Under the pieces are notes generated by a model that saw only the letters and a program-made list of their open reading frames with translations, ran no database searches and was not told the origin of the DNA. From contig JALSTK010000135.1 of assembly GCA_026983775.1 (NCBI GenBank), forward strand, positions 1 to 41,715: a stretch of 41,715 nt of DNA, in the 5' to 3' direction. Source of the DNA: Calditrichia bacterium (GTDB lineage Bacteria > Calditrichota > Calditrichia > Calditrichales > Calditrichaceae). Below, piece by piece: positions 24,822 to 34,761 of this stretch (positions are counted from its first letter, which is position 1; each line of letters opens with the position of its first letter). The position numbers were made by a program, and so were the translations under genes.

Positions 24822-25958
24822 TCAAGATATACCCAAATAAGACCGATTGATCCCCATCCCATTTGAGGGTATCCTTCCGTTTTCTACCCCGTTTACAAGG
24901 CGGTATATTTTCCCGGCTATTTGTTTCAAAGGAATCACCTCATCCACTACCCCGGCCCTGATGGCTTCCAGAGGCATTCCGAAGACGACACAACTCTCTT
25001 TATCCTGGGCAATAACCCCGGCACCCCGCCTCTTCATTGCTTTTAAGCCGTCCGTACCATCCCGACCCATTCCGGTCAAGATGATACCTAACGCGTTTCG
25101 ACCATAAATCGAAGCGACAGAACGAAACAGATAATCAGCGGAAGGTTTACAATAATTTTCCGGGGGATCATCCGTTATTTCGATAATGACTCTTTGTGCC
25201 CTATTCCTGGATAGCCTCATCTGTTTGCCACCCGGAGCGATATATACGGATCCGGCCGTAAGCTCACGGCCCTCTCCGGCTTCCAGCACAGTGAGTTCGC
25301 TTTTTTTATTGAGTGATTCCGCCAGAGCCCGGGTAAAAACAGGAGGCATATGCTGAACTACAACCAGGGGCACGTTTAAATTGCCCTGAAGCCGTGGTAT
25401 TATTTCTGCCAATGCTCTTGGACCGCCGGTACTCACACCAATAGCAATGATCGCATATTTTCGACCGCTTAATACGGATTCCGGCTTTTCATTCCTCGCA
25501 AGGGATTCCGCATCGGGACTTCGATAGAGATTATCTTTAGGATGAAGCATTCTGTATAAGGCGGCGATTTTAGGATGAAGTTGCTCTTCTAAAACCCGGA
25601 TATTCTGTACAAGATCAGTACCATTTGGTTTGGCGATGAAATCGAAGGCGCCTAATTCGAGGGCTTTTAAAGTGATTTCCGCATCTCTCGTGGTATGGGA
25701 ACTCACCATGATACTAGAGACCTGGATTTCCCGATCTTTAATAGCCTGCAGCGTTTGCAGGCCGTCCATTCCCGGCATTTCGATATCGAGCGTTAACAAA
25801 TCGGGATGTAACTGATGGATCCTGTCTAAAGCGAGCTTGCCATTTGGCACCGATCCAATCACTTCTACTTCATCCATTTTATTTAGAAGATCGCGTAGAA
25901 TCTTACGGTACAAGGCCGTATCATCTACAATGAGAACCTTAAGTTTATCTTGCCGCAT
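24822..25958 (-). CDS. cheB: Chemotaxis response regulator methylesterase CheB
   Basis: 378 residues. The receiver domain has VLIVDDTALYRKIL, the phospho-acceptor Asp at 58 (LLTLDIEMPGMDG), SSHTT and FDFIAKPNG. The methylesterase domain has the catalytic serine in IAIGVSTGGPRAL, the histidine in VVVQHMPPVFTRALAE and the aspartate in GIILTGMGRDGTDGL. It removes receptor methyl groups and may deamidate glutamines. It is preceded by the chemoreceptor gene with a 121-bp gap, and the C-terminal ~25 residues are an uncharacterised tail. Confidence 0.95.
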   Translation of the reverse strand: MRQDKLKVLIVDDTALYRKILRDLLNKMDEVEVIGSVPNGKLALDRIHQLHPDLLTLDIEMPGMDGLQTLQAIKDREIQVSSIMVSSHTTRDAEITLKALELGAFDFIAKPNGTDLVQNIRVLEEQLHPKIAALYRMLHPKDNLYRSPDAESLARNEKPESVLSGRKYAIIAIGVSTGGPRALAEIIPRLQGNLNVPLVVVQHMPPVFTRALAESLNKKSELTVLEAGEGRELTAGSVYIAPGGKQMRLSRNRAQRVIIEITDDPPENYCKPSADYLFRSVASIYGRNALGIILTGMGRDGTDGLKAMKRRGAGVIAQDKESCVVFGMPLEAIRAGVVDEVIPLKQIAGKIYRLVNGVENGRIPSNGMGINRSYLGIS

Positions 25959-26079
25959 TGCTTATCCTGCCATGTTCTTCATAAAAAAGGAGCCCTTCCC
26001 CATCTTCCCAAAAGGTTTTTCGGCAACCCGCAATAATACATAAAGCCGGACAATCGAGTTCATCCGGACCATACGTTTT

Positions 26080-27795
26080 TTATTCCGTCTTAAACTGGTT
26101 TACCAATTGGATAAGTGTCGTACTAAACTTAGCCAGCTGTTCTACATTGGTATGAATCGTTTCGCTATCCCGCACTACCTCTGCGCTGGATTCGGACACA
26201 TGTTGAATCTTTTGATTGGACTCTTCATTCTTGGCAGAAGAAGTTGCGATCATCCTGTTTATTTCATCCATCCCACTGGCTGCCTGGGTTATATTGGTAG
26301 CAATTTCTTTGGTAGTAACCGCCTGTTCTTCCACGGCAGTGGCTATTGTGTCTACGGTTTCGTCCACCTGATCCATTACCGAGTTAATATTTCCGATTTC
26401 CGAAATTGTCTTTTCTGTGGTCATCTGAATGGCTTCAATCTTCTGACGGATATCTTCGGTTGCTACGGCTGTTTGCCGGGCCAGTTCTTTCACTTCATTG
26501 GCCACTACAGCAAAACCTTTTCCGGCTTCTCCCGCCCTGGCTGCCTCTATGGTTGCATTTAATGCCAGGAGTTTGGTCTGGTCGGCAATTTCCTCAATCA
26601 TCTCCACAACACGATCTATCTGACTGGCCGCCTGCCCTAATTCACTCACTCGATCACCTGCGACACGGGCATTCTTAACGGCCTGCCCGGAAACAGACCT
26701 GGCTTTTTCAGCGCTGCGGGCAATCTCTCCGATAGTGGCCGTCATTTGTTCCGCCGATGAAGCAACTACGGTAATATTAGTTCCGGTCTGTTCGGCCGCA
26801 GCAGTTACAACCATCATCTCTTCCAACATTTTATCCGAGTTGGATACAATACCGGACGACATCTCTTGCATTCTCATGGAATTTTCCGAAAGACGTTCGG
26901 AAATTGTATTGAACTGATTCGAATTCTCATTTAAAGCCATGGCAGTCTGGATAATAGATTGAATAATTTTTCTCAGCTTTATGATAATATTATTAAAAGA
27001 TGAAGCTAATACACCTATTTCATCCTGGGACTTAGGATGCACAGAAACGGTTAAATCACCGATACCTATTTGTTCTGCCGCTTTGGCTAATTCTTCCAGA
27101 GGATCGGTTAATTTTTTGCCCAACCAGAACGCACCGATAAATATTACGAAAAAGACGATGATCCCGGTCAGCAAAAGAAGTTTGATAAAGGTATCGAGAG
27201 AATGATTCATTTGTATATTGGCCTGGTCGATTTCGTCCAGGTAAGCACCGGCACCGATCACCCAGCCCCATGGTTTAAAATAGGTAACGGCAGAAATTTT
27301 CATCCGGGTTCCGGTATCACCCCTGTTTTGCCAGGGATATTTTTGGAAGTACACCTGATCTCCGTTGAGATGTTCGGCTGATTGTATCATTTGCCGGATG
27401 AAAAAATGACCGTCGGCGTCTTTTGCCGACCAAATATTTTCACCGTCTCTCAACCTGTTTTTTGAAAGAATATAGGAACCTCGTTGCTTTCCTCTTGTCC
27501 CCAATATAAAAACATAACCCGAATGCCCTATGGCGATGCGGCTGATTTGTTCCTTCAACTTTTTCTGAACTCCGGCTAAATCGCGGCTATTTTCATTAAC
27601 AATTCTACACTGATCGTATACATCCCTGGCAATTGTTGAAATATATTGCTTTGTCTGTTGATCGAGTATGTTCCCAACCTTCTGTACTGTCGCCTTTTTT
27701 ACGGAGATACTGATCAGAATAAGAACCAGAATCGGAACGACGGTGGCCAAACCGGCGATTCCCATTAACTTGTGTATGATCTTTACATTTTTCAT
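26080..27795 (-). CDS. Methyl-accepting chemotaxis protein with single Cache domain
   Basis: 571 residues. TM1 lies at about 10-30, then a periplasmic single-Cache (sCache_2-type) ligand domain ([48 protein letters not shown], about 90-195), TM2 (about 206-228), a HAMP domain ([20 protein letters not shown]), and a signalling domain with the hairpin tip ([20 protein letters not shown]). There is no C-terminal NWETF-type CheR tether; it ends LVNQFKTE. It senses a small molecule and controls CheA. The specific ligand cannot be read from sequence. It is the only receptor in the window, embedded in the che run. Confidence 0.93.
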   Translation of the reverse strand: MKNVKIIHKLMGIAGLATVVPILVLILISISVKKATVQKVGNILDQQTKQYISTIARDVYDQCRIVNENSRDLAGVQKKLKEQISRIAIGHSGYVFILGTRGKQRGSYILSKNRLRDGENIWSAKDADGHFFIRQMIQSAEHLNGDQVYFQKYPWQNRGDTGTRMKISAVTYFKPWGWVIGAGAYLDEIDQANIQMNHSLDTFIKLLLLTGIIVFFVIFIGAFWLGKKLTDPLEELAKAAEQIGIGDLTVSVHPKSQDEIGVLASSFNNIIIKLRKIIQSIIQTAMALNENSNQFNTISERLSENSMRMQEMSSGIVSNSDKMLEEMMVVTAAAEQTGTNITVVASSAEQMTATIGEIARSAEKARSVSGQAVKNARVAGDRVSELGQAASQIDRVVEMIEEIADQTKLLALNATIEAARAGEAGKGFAVVANEVKELARQTAVATEDIRQKIEAIQMTTEKTISEIGNINSVMDQVDETVDTIATAVEEQAVTTKEIATNITQAASGMDEINRMIATSSAKNEESNQKIQHVSESSAEVVRDSETIHTNVEQLAKFSTTLIQLVNQFKTE

Positions 27796-28126
27796 CGGAT
27801 TACCCTTCTATAAATAATATGTATTAAATCTATAATCTAAATTTTACTAAAAATCCTTTTCTGCTTGCTTAATAGTTTTATGTGTCCCCTTGATTTCAGA
27901 TACGGTGCGAAAATTCTTTCCCGCCTGTCCGGCCGTCATGAAACCACGGTGAGAACGACATTCCACTCTTGATTTCACAATTTCATCCGGTCTCTACATT
28001 CACGGGATACTATAGAGTTCATTCATTTAGGGACCCAGTCTGAAGAGATTCGTTGCATCCGGGAGCCTAAAATAGCTTCGTTAGAATAGTAACCCATAAT
28101 CATAAGCACATCTCTTTCCGTTTCAT
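27796..28126. other. Gene-free stretch upstream of the chemoreceptor gene
   Basis: 331 bp between cheW and the receptor gene. The part nearest the receptor is AT-rich and may hold its promoter, but no canonical sigma-70, sigma-28 or sigma-54 element is convincing. I see no RNA gene, long repeat or terminator. Confidence 0.4.
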
Positions 28127-28591
28127 TCAAATGGGATAGTCCATTTTATTTATTCGTGTTTCCGGATTAAGAATCTTATCTAAATCCAGTAAGGCTAACA
28201 GTTTTTCATCCATCATGTATATTCCCAAAAAGTAAGAAGAGACTTTGCGGTCAATATTGGAAGGCGTCGGCTGTATCTCTTCCGTCTTTGCATAAACAAT
28301 ATCCATCATCTTACCGATCAGCAACCCGACCGGTTCCCCTTGACTGTTCACAACCATAATTCGTCTGTTCGAATCATAATTCATAGATTCTAAAGCGAAT
28401 ATACGACGCAGATTCAGAATCGTGATTACTTGCCCACGCAGATTTGCGATGCCACTGACATACTGGGGCGCATTGTATACCGGAGTGATGGTTAAATGAT
28501 TTTTAATTTCCTGAATGTGCTCAACCGGTAGGGCACAGAAAATAGACCCGATTTCAAAAATGGCCAATTGTCGTTCTTCTGAATTTTTCAT
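28127..28591 (-). CDS. cheW: Chemotaxis coupling protein CheW
   Basis: 154 residues, full-length CheW fold: RQLAIFEIGSIFCALPVEHIQEI, TPVYNAPQYVSGIANLRGQVITILNLRRIF, RRIMVVNSQGEPVGLLIGKMMDIV, and the C-terminal SSYFLGIYMMDEKLLALLDLDKIL. It links the receptor to the CheA P5 domain. It follows cheA by 16 bp. Confidence 0.95.
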   Translation of the reverse strand: MKNSEERQLAIFEIGSIFCALPVEHIQEIKNHLTITPVYNAPQYVSGIANLRGQVITILNLRRIFALESMNYDSNRRIMVVNSQGEPVGLLIGKMMDIVYAKTEEIQPTPSNIDRKVSSYFLGIYMMDEKLLALLDLDKILNPETRINKMDYPI

Positions 28592-28607
28592 ATTTTATTC
28601 CTATTCA

Positions 28608-31600
28608 TCAACCCTGCAACGATCTGCCGTTTCGGATGAAATGTTGGACACGTTCCAGAATATGTTCCCTGTTCAGCTTAATCAGATATTCATCCATACC
28701 GGCTTTCCGAGCTCGTTGTTCGGCGGACTTACCTATGACGGTTGTGAGTGCAATAATCGGTAATTCATCAAAACGATGTTGCCTGCGAATCTTTTCCGTC
28801 ATACTCACTCCATCCAGATTAGGCATTTCAATATCCGTTAATATCAAACGAATGGGATGAACGGAACTCTCAAGTAATTCGGCCCCTTCAAGCCCATCTT
28901 TGGCAGTTAAGACCGTATATCCGGCTTGTTCGAGGAATCCTCTGATCTGCCTTCTGAAAAAACGAGAATCTTCAACCAATAAGACCGTATTTTCAGCATC
29001 CGATTCCGAATCCCGGGTCCATTCCGGCAGCAATTGAGAGACTATATCATAAAGATCAAGCAATAAAGTCGTTTGGTTGTTAATGACCGCCGAACCGAGG
29101 ATACCGCTTTGCCTGAAGCTTTCTTCATCCATTTTCATGTCAAAATCCACAACATCTATGATACGGGAAACCAGTAATCCAACTTCTTTATCGCCGTAAG
29201 GGAAAACGATCACAAAAAAAGTATTCAGATCGGCTATGGGTTTCACTTTTGCTACATCTTCAATGGAACAAAGAATCAGGCTCTTCCCGCGATAACGGAT
29301 GGTTTTTTTACCACCGGTTATCTCGATTTCCGATTTGTCAATTTTTTCGATCCTCGAAATCAACCCGAGCGGTACAGCGAATTGTTCGTTTTCCGCATTG
29401 TGTACCAATAGCATGGACTGCGTATCTTCAGGCCTTTCTTGTTTTTTTGGTAGAATCGTTTCTTCGACCTTTTTCTTAACCACTTTCATTTTCATGACCA
29501 TACCCATACCGATTACATCCAAAATAAGTGCTGCTTTCCCATCACCTAACAGGGTAGCGCCGGCATAGGTGGGTAACCTGTTAATATGCCGTCCCAGCGG
29601 TTTCACGACGATTTCTTCGTAATCAATTAGTTCATCAACCAATAGACCATAATTCAATTCTCCGGCATTAACTACAACGATTGTATAGGCGCTTCCGGGT
29701 GAAATACGGCGATCGGCCCGCTCTCTGCTCTTTTCATTCCGCTTCATAGATTCGTGCCCAGCAGCACTGTTTTTGATATCCTTACTTCGTCTGTCGATAA
29801 AAGTCTTCCGGCGGTCCGTTTTTTGCTCGCCTGTTTCCGGATCGATGAAAATACGGTGAATATTCAGCACATCCGAAATGCGAATCAGGGGCAACAATTC
29901 TCCCCTTAAACGTAACAGGGCCGAATGGTCGATACGTTGAATCCGTTTCTGAACTTCTTTCGCAGGAATACGTACCAGCTCAGCCACATTAATCTGTGGA
30001 ATGGCATAGCGTTCCGAAGCCACTCTTACGATCAGGCTGGGAATAATGGCCAGAGTCAACGGCAACTTAATATGTATGGTTGTGCCCATACCCACCGTAG
30101 ACTCCATATCGACCGAACCCCCGATTTTAGATAAATTACTATGCACTACATCCATCCCAACTCCCCGTCCGGATATTGCGGTGACTTTTTCCGCGGTGGA
30201 AAAGCCGGGACGGAAAATGAATCGCATCAGTTCGCTTTCGGGCATGGTTTCCAGAGCTGCCTTTTCCGCCAGTCCCATTTCCAGTATCTTTCGTTTGATC
30301 TTCTCAGGATCGATTCCGGCTCCGTCGTCCGTAATTTCAATATTCATCTGTCCTGCTTCATGGTAAGCGTGTAATCGGATGACAGCCGGAAGTTTTTTCC
30401 CGGCCTGTTTCCGTTTTTGCGGTGTCTCGATTCCATGATCCAGGGCATTTCGAATCAGATGTGTCAGAGGATCGGCGATGGCTTCTATTATGGTTTTATC
30501 AAGTTCTACGTCATCCCCTTCGATAACCAGTTCCACTTCTTTGCCGGCTTCTTTAGCCATATCATGAACAAGACGATGAAATTTAGAAAAAATCACACCG
30601 ATCGGCTGCATACGGGTAGCTATAATCGCTTCCTGCAATTCCGAAGTGAGCAAATTTATCTGATGAATGGTATAGGTTAGATTTGAATCTGGAACCGAAC
30701 TATATTCTTGTAACAATTGATTCCGGGTAAGTACCAATTCTCCGGCCAGATTCATTAAACGGTCAAGCAAATGCACCGACACACGCAGACTGCTGCTTTT
30801 AAAACTTATGTTCGGTTCTTTCCTTCCGACGCGGGGATTTTGGGAATAATTCTTCTCTTCAGAAGGGACGGAGGGGCCTTTTCCCTCATCATGCGCATCG
30901 GAACGTTTTTGCTCTTGCTTTTCCTTCTTCTCAGGGGAATACCCATCAACCGAATCGGGTCTGCCGATACATTTTAAACTATTATTATCCGTTAGCTGAT
31001 AGGTTTGGGAGGTATCCACTTTGACTAAAGTCGGGATAAAATTCGGTTCGAGCACTGTGGCATACAGAACATAGAAAGGAACCGCAGGAAGATCATCCAG
31101 ATGCTGCAGATCCGGAAGACTGCTCAGCTCTATTTTACTATTCAAATACATACCTGCTGCTTCTACCTCTTCTATAACATCCCCTGCCGTCCGATCTTTT
31201 TTATCCAGATCCTCGAGCCAGTCGAACAAGGTCACATACACAAAGCGGCCGCCGGTTTTGGCTGCGGCTAATTCCTGTCGGGAAATATTAAAAAGAACCT
31301 TGCCGTCCGGAAGACGAATTTCAATCTTGCTCCCTTCTGAAGTTAAGGAAGTAGTGCCCTGCGGATCGGATGAAAAAATTTGCAGGGTCTTCAACGGTTC
31401 ACTAATATCCATCCGTTCGCTTGAAGCGTAATTCTGAATTAAATCTTTTAAAACATCCACAGACGTGAGTAACGTACCGATTAATTTCGAATCGGGTAGC
31501 AAAGTCCCGTTACGCATACGGTTCAGAATATCTTCCATACTATGGGAAAGATTTTTGATGGTCTCGAATCCTAAAAAGGCCGCTCCGCCTTTTATGGAAT

Positions 31601-31751
31601 GAATGGCTCGGAAAACCTTGTTAATCCGTTCAGGATCGACTGCCTTCCCCTGCTTTTCAATTTCCAAGAAATCGGCTTCGATTCCATCCAAATGTTCGCC
31701 TGATTCCTCGATGAACAATTCAATCAGTTCCTGATCCTCCGAATAAGCCAT
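28608..31751 (-). CDS. cheA: Hybrid chemotaxis histidine kinase CheA with two CheW modules and a receiver
   Basis: 1047 residues, far longer than usual (about 650-700). An HPt domain with phospho-acceptor His 51 (FRAIHSIKGGAAFLGF); a second folded region about 125-260 (LPDGKVLFNIS, FVYVTLFDWLEDL) in place of a plain P2; a dimerisation helix pair from about 320 (LLDRLMNLAGELVLTRNQLL); an HATPase with HLIRNALDHGIETP (about 430), DDGAGIDPEKI and GRGVGMDVVHSNL; a CheW-like P5 (about 560-760) with a basic Arg/Lys-rich insert; a second CheW-like domain (about 770-905); and a C-terminal receiver (VLLVEDSRFFRR, LILTDIEMPN with Asp near 972). The receiver may act as a phosphate sink or modulator. It follows the STAS gene by 38 bp. 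Confidence 0.95.
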   Translation of the reverse strand: MAYSEDQELIELFIEESGEHLDGIEADFLEIEKQGKAVDPERINKVFRAIHSIKGGAAFLGFETIKNLSHSMEDILNRMRNGTLLPDSKLIGTLLTSVDVLKDLIQNYASSERMDISEPLKTLQIFSSDPQGTTSLTSEGSKIEIRLPDGKVLFNISRQELAAAKTGGRFVYVTLFDWLEDLDKKDRTAGDVIEEVEAAGMYLNSKIELSSLPDLQHLDDLPAVPFYVLYATVLEPNFIPTLVKVDTSQTYQLTDNNSLKCIGRPDSVDGYSPEKKEKQEQKRSDAHDEGKGPSVPSEEKNYSQNPRVGRKEPNISFKSSSLRVSVHLLDRLMNLAGELVLTRNQLLQEYSSVPDSNLTYTIHQINLLTSELQEAIIATRMQPIGVIFSKFHRLVHDMAKEAGKEVELVIEGDDVELDKTIIEAIADPLTHLIRNALDHGIETPQKRKQAGKKLPAVIRLHAYHEAGQMNIEITDDGAGIDPEKIKRKILEMGLAEKAALETMPESELMRFIFRPGFSTAEKVTAISGRGVGMDVVHSNLSKIGGSVDMESTVGMGTTIHIKLPLTLAIIPSLIVRVASERYAIPQINVAELVRIPAKEVQKRIQRIDHSALLRLRGELLPLIRISDVLNIHRIFIDPETGEQKTDRRKTFIDRRSKDIKNSAAGHESMKRNEKSRERADRRISPGSAYTIVVVNAGELNYGLLVDELIDYEEIVVKPLGRHINRLPTYAGATLLGDGKAALILDVIGMGMVMKMKVVKKKVEETILPKKQERPEDTQSMLLVHNAENEQFAVPLGLISRIEKIDKSEIEITGGKKTIRYRGKSLILCSIEDVAKVKPIADLNTFFVIVFPYGDKEVGLLVSRIIDVVDFDMKMDEESFRQSGILGSAVINNQTTLLLDLYDIVSQLLPEWTRDSESDAENTVLLVEDSRFFRRQIRGFLEQAGYTVLTAKDGLEGAELLESSVHPIRLILTDIEMPNLDGVSMTEKIRRQHRFDELPIIALTTVIGKSAEQRARKAGMDEYLIKLNREHILERVQHFIRNGRSLQG

Positions 31752-31789
31752 TTAATCGGCTCCCTGATACGTCATAGAATGATTCCATT

Positions 31790-32080
31790 CTACATGTGAT
31801 GAAAATATTGTTGCAGACCCGTTATATCCAGCAAGGTTCTCATAAAAGGAGAAAGTTTAACCAGTTCCATTTTCTTTTCGGAGGCAAGGCAGGATTTGTA
31901 AGTTGCCACTAAAACGGCAATCCCTTTGGCATCGATTTTCTGGATATTACTCAAATCGATTTTCAGATGCGTTTTACCTTCGTCCAGGATTTTTAAGACC
32001 CTCTCCTTGAAGCGATCCGCATTCCCGGCAGTAAAATTCTTCCCTATCCTGATCGTGGCTGGTTTTACCACCATTTCCAT
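31790..32080 (-). CDS. STAS-domain protein (anti-sigma-antagonist-like)
   Basis: 96 residues, a single STAS domain: TIRIGKNFTAGNADRFKERV, HLKIDLSNIQKIDAKGIAVLVATYK, KLSPFMRTLLDITGLQQYF. At the position where SpoIIAA-type proteins have the phosphorylated serine (IDSxG), this protein has alanine (IDAKG, about 51-55), so control by a partner kinase of the SpoIIAB type seems unlikely. STAS genes of this kind are often found in front of cheA genes. It is the first gene of the leftward chemotaxis run and has a 398-bp region before it. Confidence 0.85.
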   Translation of the reverse strand: MEMVVKPATIRIGKNFTAGNADRFKERVLKILDEGKTHLKIDLSNIQKIDAKGIAVLVATYKSCLASEKKMELVKLSPFMRTLLDITGLQQYFHHM

Positions 32081-32478
32081 TCCTTTTCAATTTTCGATCC
32101 TAAAAACTAATTAAACGTAAACACTCTTCTCTACCTTGGGAGCCGGTACAGCCCCTGGTAACGGAGTTTGCCATAGAAGCAAATTCTTCCCGTATATAAT
32201 CGAACATTTCAAAAGATAACTTTAGGCTGAATCCCCTCTTATTTCTCAACTTTAAACTGGAAAAAGGCCGTCCGGATACGTATATTTATGCCAAATTCAG
32301 CAACAGATTTTTTCTTGTGCCAAATCGACTAAGAAAATCCGATTCTTTCACCTACAGAGAATCAAAGATTTTCTACGTAAGCATGACACGTAATAAGGCT
32401 CTTTGCAAAACATCTATTGCCTGCTGAACAGGATAAGGAGAAAAGAGCCGATCACCATTTAACCGGGGAGAAATTAGT
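32081..32478. other. Divergent intergenic region between STAS and bTHX genes
   Basis: 398 bp that should contain leftward promoters for the chemotaxis run and rightward promoters for bTHX. A TTGGCAC (minus strand, plus-strand 32316-32322) has no -12 element at the right distance. A loose sigma-28-like pair exists at 32197-32224 but is weak. No RNA gene or long repeat is seen. Confidence 0.4.
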
Positions 32479-32577
32479 ATGGGGAAAGGAGATCGACGAA
32501 CCAGAAGGGGAAAAATCTACCGTGGTACAACCGGAAAAACACGTCGTAAAAAGAAACACGGCAAAGTAAAAAAATAA
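32479..32577 (+). CDS. Small ribosomal subunit protein bTHX
   Basis: A 32-residue, extremely basic peptide starting MGKGDRRTRRGKIYRGTTGK and ending HGKVKK. The MGKGD(K/R)(K/R)(T/S)RRGKI opening is the hallmark of the THX family of the 30S subunit, known from Thermus and widespread in Bacteroidetes and relatives; it is thought to stabilise the head of the 30S particle. An SD GGGGAG lies 8 bases upstream. It is transcribed toward uvrC, 185 bp away, and appears to stand alone. Confidence 0.85.
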   Translation: MGKGDRRTRRGKIYRGTTGKTRRKKKHGKVKK

Positions 32578-32762
32578 ATCTATATGATAAGAAGGCTGCC
32601 GGGCAGGAACGGATTGTTGGTCCTTCACAAAATATAATGCGGGGAAAAGCGTAAGATTATTTCGGCTTCCGGCTAAAAAGATAAATTCCGTATGGTATAG
32701 CGGGTTACATTGCTTTCACTGCCATATTGATTTCCTGCGCTTAAAATTCTATCTTCCTCTTT

Positions 32763-34601
32763 ATGATTAAACAGGTTCTAAAAGAAAAACTGGAACGCGT
32801 TCCTAACAGACCCGGATGTTATTTATTTAAAGATAAAAAGGGAAACATTCTCTATGTAGGCAAAGCCGGTTCTTTGCGCAATCGGGTGCGTTCTTATTTT
32901 CAATTATCCCGCTCCTCTCACCCCAAGTTAGAGGCCTTAGTCAGTCATATCGAACATATTGAATGGATTGTAACCGATTCGGAAGTGGAAGCCCTGATCC
33001 TGGAGAACAATCTCATTAAGGAGAATAAACCCCGCTATAATATCGATTTAAAAGACGATAAAAGCTATCCATACATCCGTATTACCCGAGAAGACTTTCC
33101 CCGCGTTTTTATAACCCGCACTCTGGTTCAGGACGGATCGGAATATTTTGGTCCCTATACCAATGTCAAAAATGTGCGCTTTACGCTGAAAACGCTTAAA
33201 CGTCTCTTCCCTCTTCGTTCCTGTAAATATGATTTAAATCCCCGGGTGATTGAGGATAAAAAAGTTCAGCTCTGTCTGGACTATTATATTAAAAAATGTA
33301 AAGGACCCTGTCAGGGCCTGCAAAGTCGCGCAGAGTACGGACAAATGATTGATCAGGTCCGACAATTTCTAAAGGGGAAAACCCAAGCGATCGTAAATCA
33401 ACTGAAAACCGAAATGGCCCGGCTTTCCGATCAGCTCGAATATGAAGAGGCCGCCCGGGTTCGGGATCGTATTGAAATTCTGGAAAACTACCGCAACACG
33501 CAGAAAGTCGTCATGACGGATTTCAAAGACCGGGATCTGGTCGGTATGGCCAGAGACGGGGACAATGCCTGTGCTGTAATCTTCAAAATACGCGAGGGGA
33601 AAATCATAAATCGCATTCATTTCTTTATGAAAAAAATTGCGGGCCAGAGCGACAGCGAAATTCTGGATTATTTTCTGAATCATTATTATTTAAGCACCGA
33701 AGACATTCCTCAGGATATTCTGGTATCCGAGGCCACGGAGAACCAAAAGATATTGGAAAAATTTTTAAATCGGAAATCCGCTCAAAGGGTTCATTTTATT
33801 CATCCTCAAATTGGCGACAAAAAGAAATTGATTGAAATGACGGTTAAAAATGCCAGATATTTAATCGAAGAAATAAAATTACAACAATTGAAAGCCAAAG
33901 AATACGTCCCTCATTCTGTGGCTTCATTGCAACGTGATCTCCGTTTAAACAAACTTCCCCGTCGTATAGAATGCTTTGATATTTCCAACATTCAGGGCAG
34001 CGATCCCGTAGCTTCGATGGTCTGTTTTGTGAACGGTAAACCCAAAAAGTCCGAATACCGGAAATTTAAAATACAGAGTAAAGAAACGCCGGACGATTTC
34101 GCCATGATGCAGGAAGCATTGACCAGAAGATACCGGAGAGTATTGGATGAAAAGCAAGAAATGCCGGACCTGATTGTGGTAGACGGCGGTAAGGGACAAT
34201 TGTCGAGTGCCCTGATGGCACTCGCCCGGTTGGGTTTGGACGGTAAAAAGCTGCCCATCCTTGGGCTGGCCAAGCGTCTGGAAGAAGTTTTCATCCCCGG
34301 TATAAAAGATTCGATCATGTTACCCCGCACCTCTTCCAGCCTGAAGCTGCTACAACAGATTCGCAATGAAGCCCACCGTTTTGCCATCACCTTTCATCGC
34401 CAGCGGAGAAGCAAACGCACGTTGCAATCTGAATTGGATGCCATTCCGGGTATTGGCCCTCATCGTAAAAAAGCGCTTCTAACCACTTTCGGCTCTGTAA
34501 AAAAAATCAAAGATCTCAGCAGAGAGGATTTAAGCGCATGCCCCTCTATCCCCCCCAAAATTGCCGAGGCGATCTTCAACCATTTCCACCCCGGGCGGTA
34601 A
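32763..34601 (+). CDS. uvrC: Excinuclease ABC subunit UvrC
   Basis: 612 residues, standard length. The GIY-YIG nuclease is at 14-95 (RPGCYLFKDKKGNILYVGKA), making the 3' incision. A cysteine set (SCKYDL ... CLDYYIKKCKGPC) matches the spacing C-x7-C-x3-C reported for an iron-sulfur site in UvrC. A UVR helix (LKTEMARLSDQLEYEEAARVRD) binds UvrB. The RNase H-like endonuclease region (IECFDISNIQGSDPVASMVCF, DLIVVDGGKGQL) makes the 5' incision, and two helix-hairpin-helix motifs (DAIPGIGPHRKKALLTTFGS) close the protein. It acts with UvrA/UvrB on bulky DNA damage. No strong ribosome site is visible before the ATG. Confidence 0.96.
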   Translation: MIKQVLKEKLERVPNRPGCYLFKDKKGNILYVGKAGSLRNRVRSYFQLSRSSHPKLEALVSHIEHIEWIVTDSEVEALILENNLIKENKPRYNIDLKDDKSYPYIRITREDFPRVFITRTLVQDGSEYFGPYTNVKNVRFTLKTLKRLFPLRSCKYDLNPRVIEDKKVQLCLDYYIKKCKGPCQGLQSRAEYGQMIDQVRQFLKGKTQAIVNQLKTEMARLSDQLEYEEAARVRDRIEILENYRNTQKVVMTDFKDRDLVGMARDGDNACAVIFKIREGKIINRIHFFMKKIAGQSDSEILDYFLNHYYLSTEDIPQDILVSEATENQKILEKFLNRKSAQRVHFIHPQIGDKKKLIEMTVKNARYLIEEIKLQQLKAKEYVPHSVASLQRDLRLNKLPRRIECFDISNIQGSDPVASMVCFVNGKPKKSEYRKFKIQSKETPDDFAMMQEALTRRYRRVLDEKQEMPDLIVVDGGKGQLSSALMALARLGLDGKKLPILGLAKRLEEVFIPGIKDSIMLPRTSSSLKLLQQIRNEAHRFAITFHRQRRSKRTLQSELDAIPGIGPHRKKALLTTFGSVKKIKDLSREDLSACPSIPPKIAEAIFNHFHPGR

Positions 34602-34761
34602 TCGGACTGCATATTTTTCGTATTGAACTGAAATGATGTCACAGTCCGCTGTCATTTTTTTCATAGCCAATCGAAAGATTGCTCTTTTAAATGATTTTAC
34701 AGGGTCTACCTCTATTTGGCAACTCATTATTTTTTAATTACTTACAAAATTTTCCCGAATT

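Noticed and set aside
32197-32224. Sigma-28-type promoter before the STAS/cheA run
   Set aside because: Minus-strand TAAA-N16-TTCGATTA matches the consensus at only about 5 of 8 positions in the -10 part and with a spacer one base long; too weak to call.
32316-32322. Sigma-54 -24 element (TTGGCAC on the minus strand)
   Set aside because: No TTGC/TTGT element follows at the required five-base spacing; the next TTGCT is 13 bases away.
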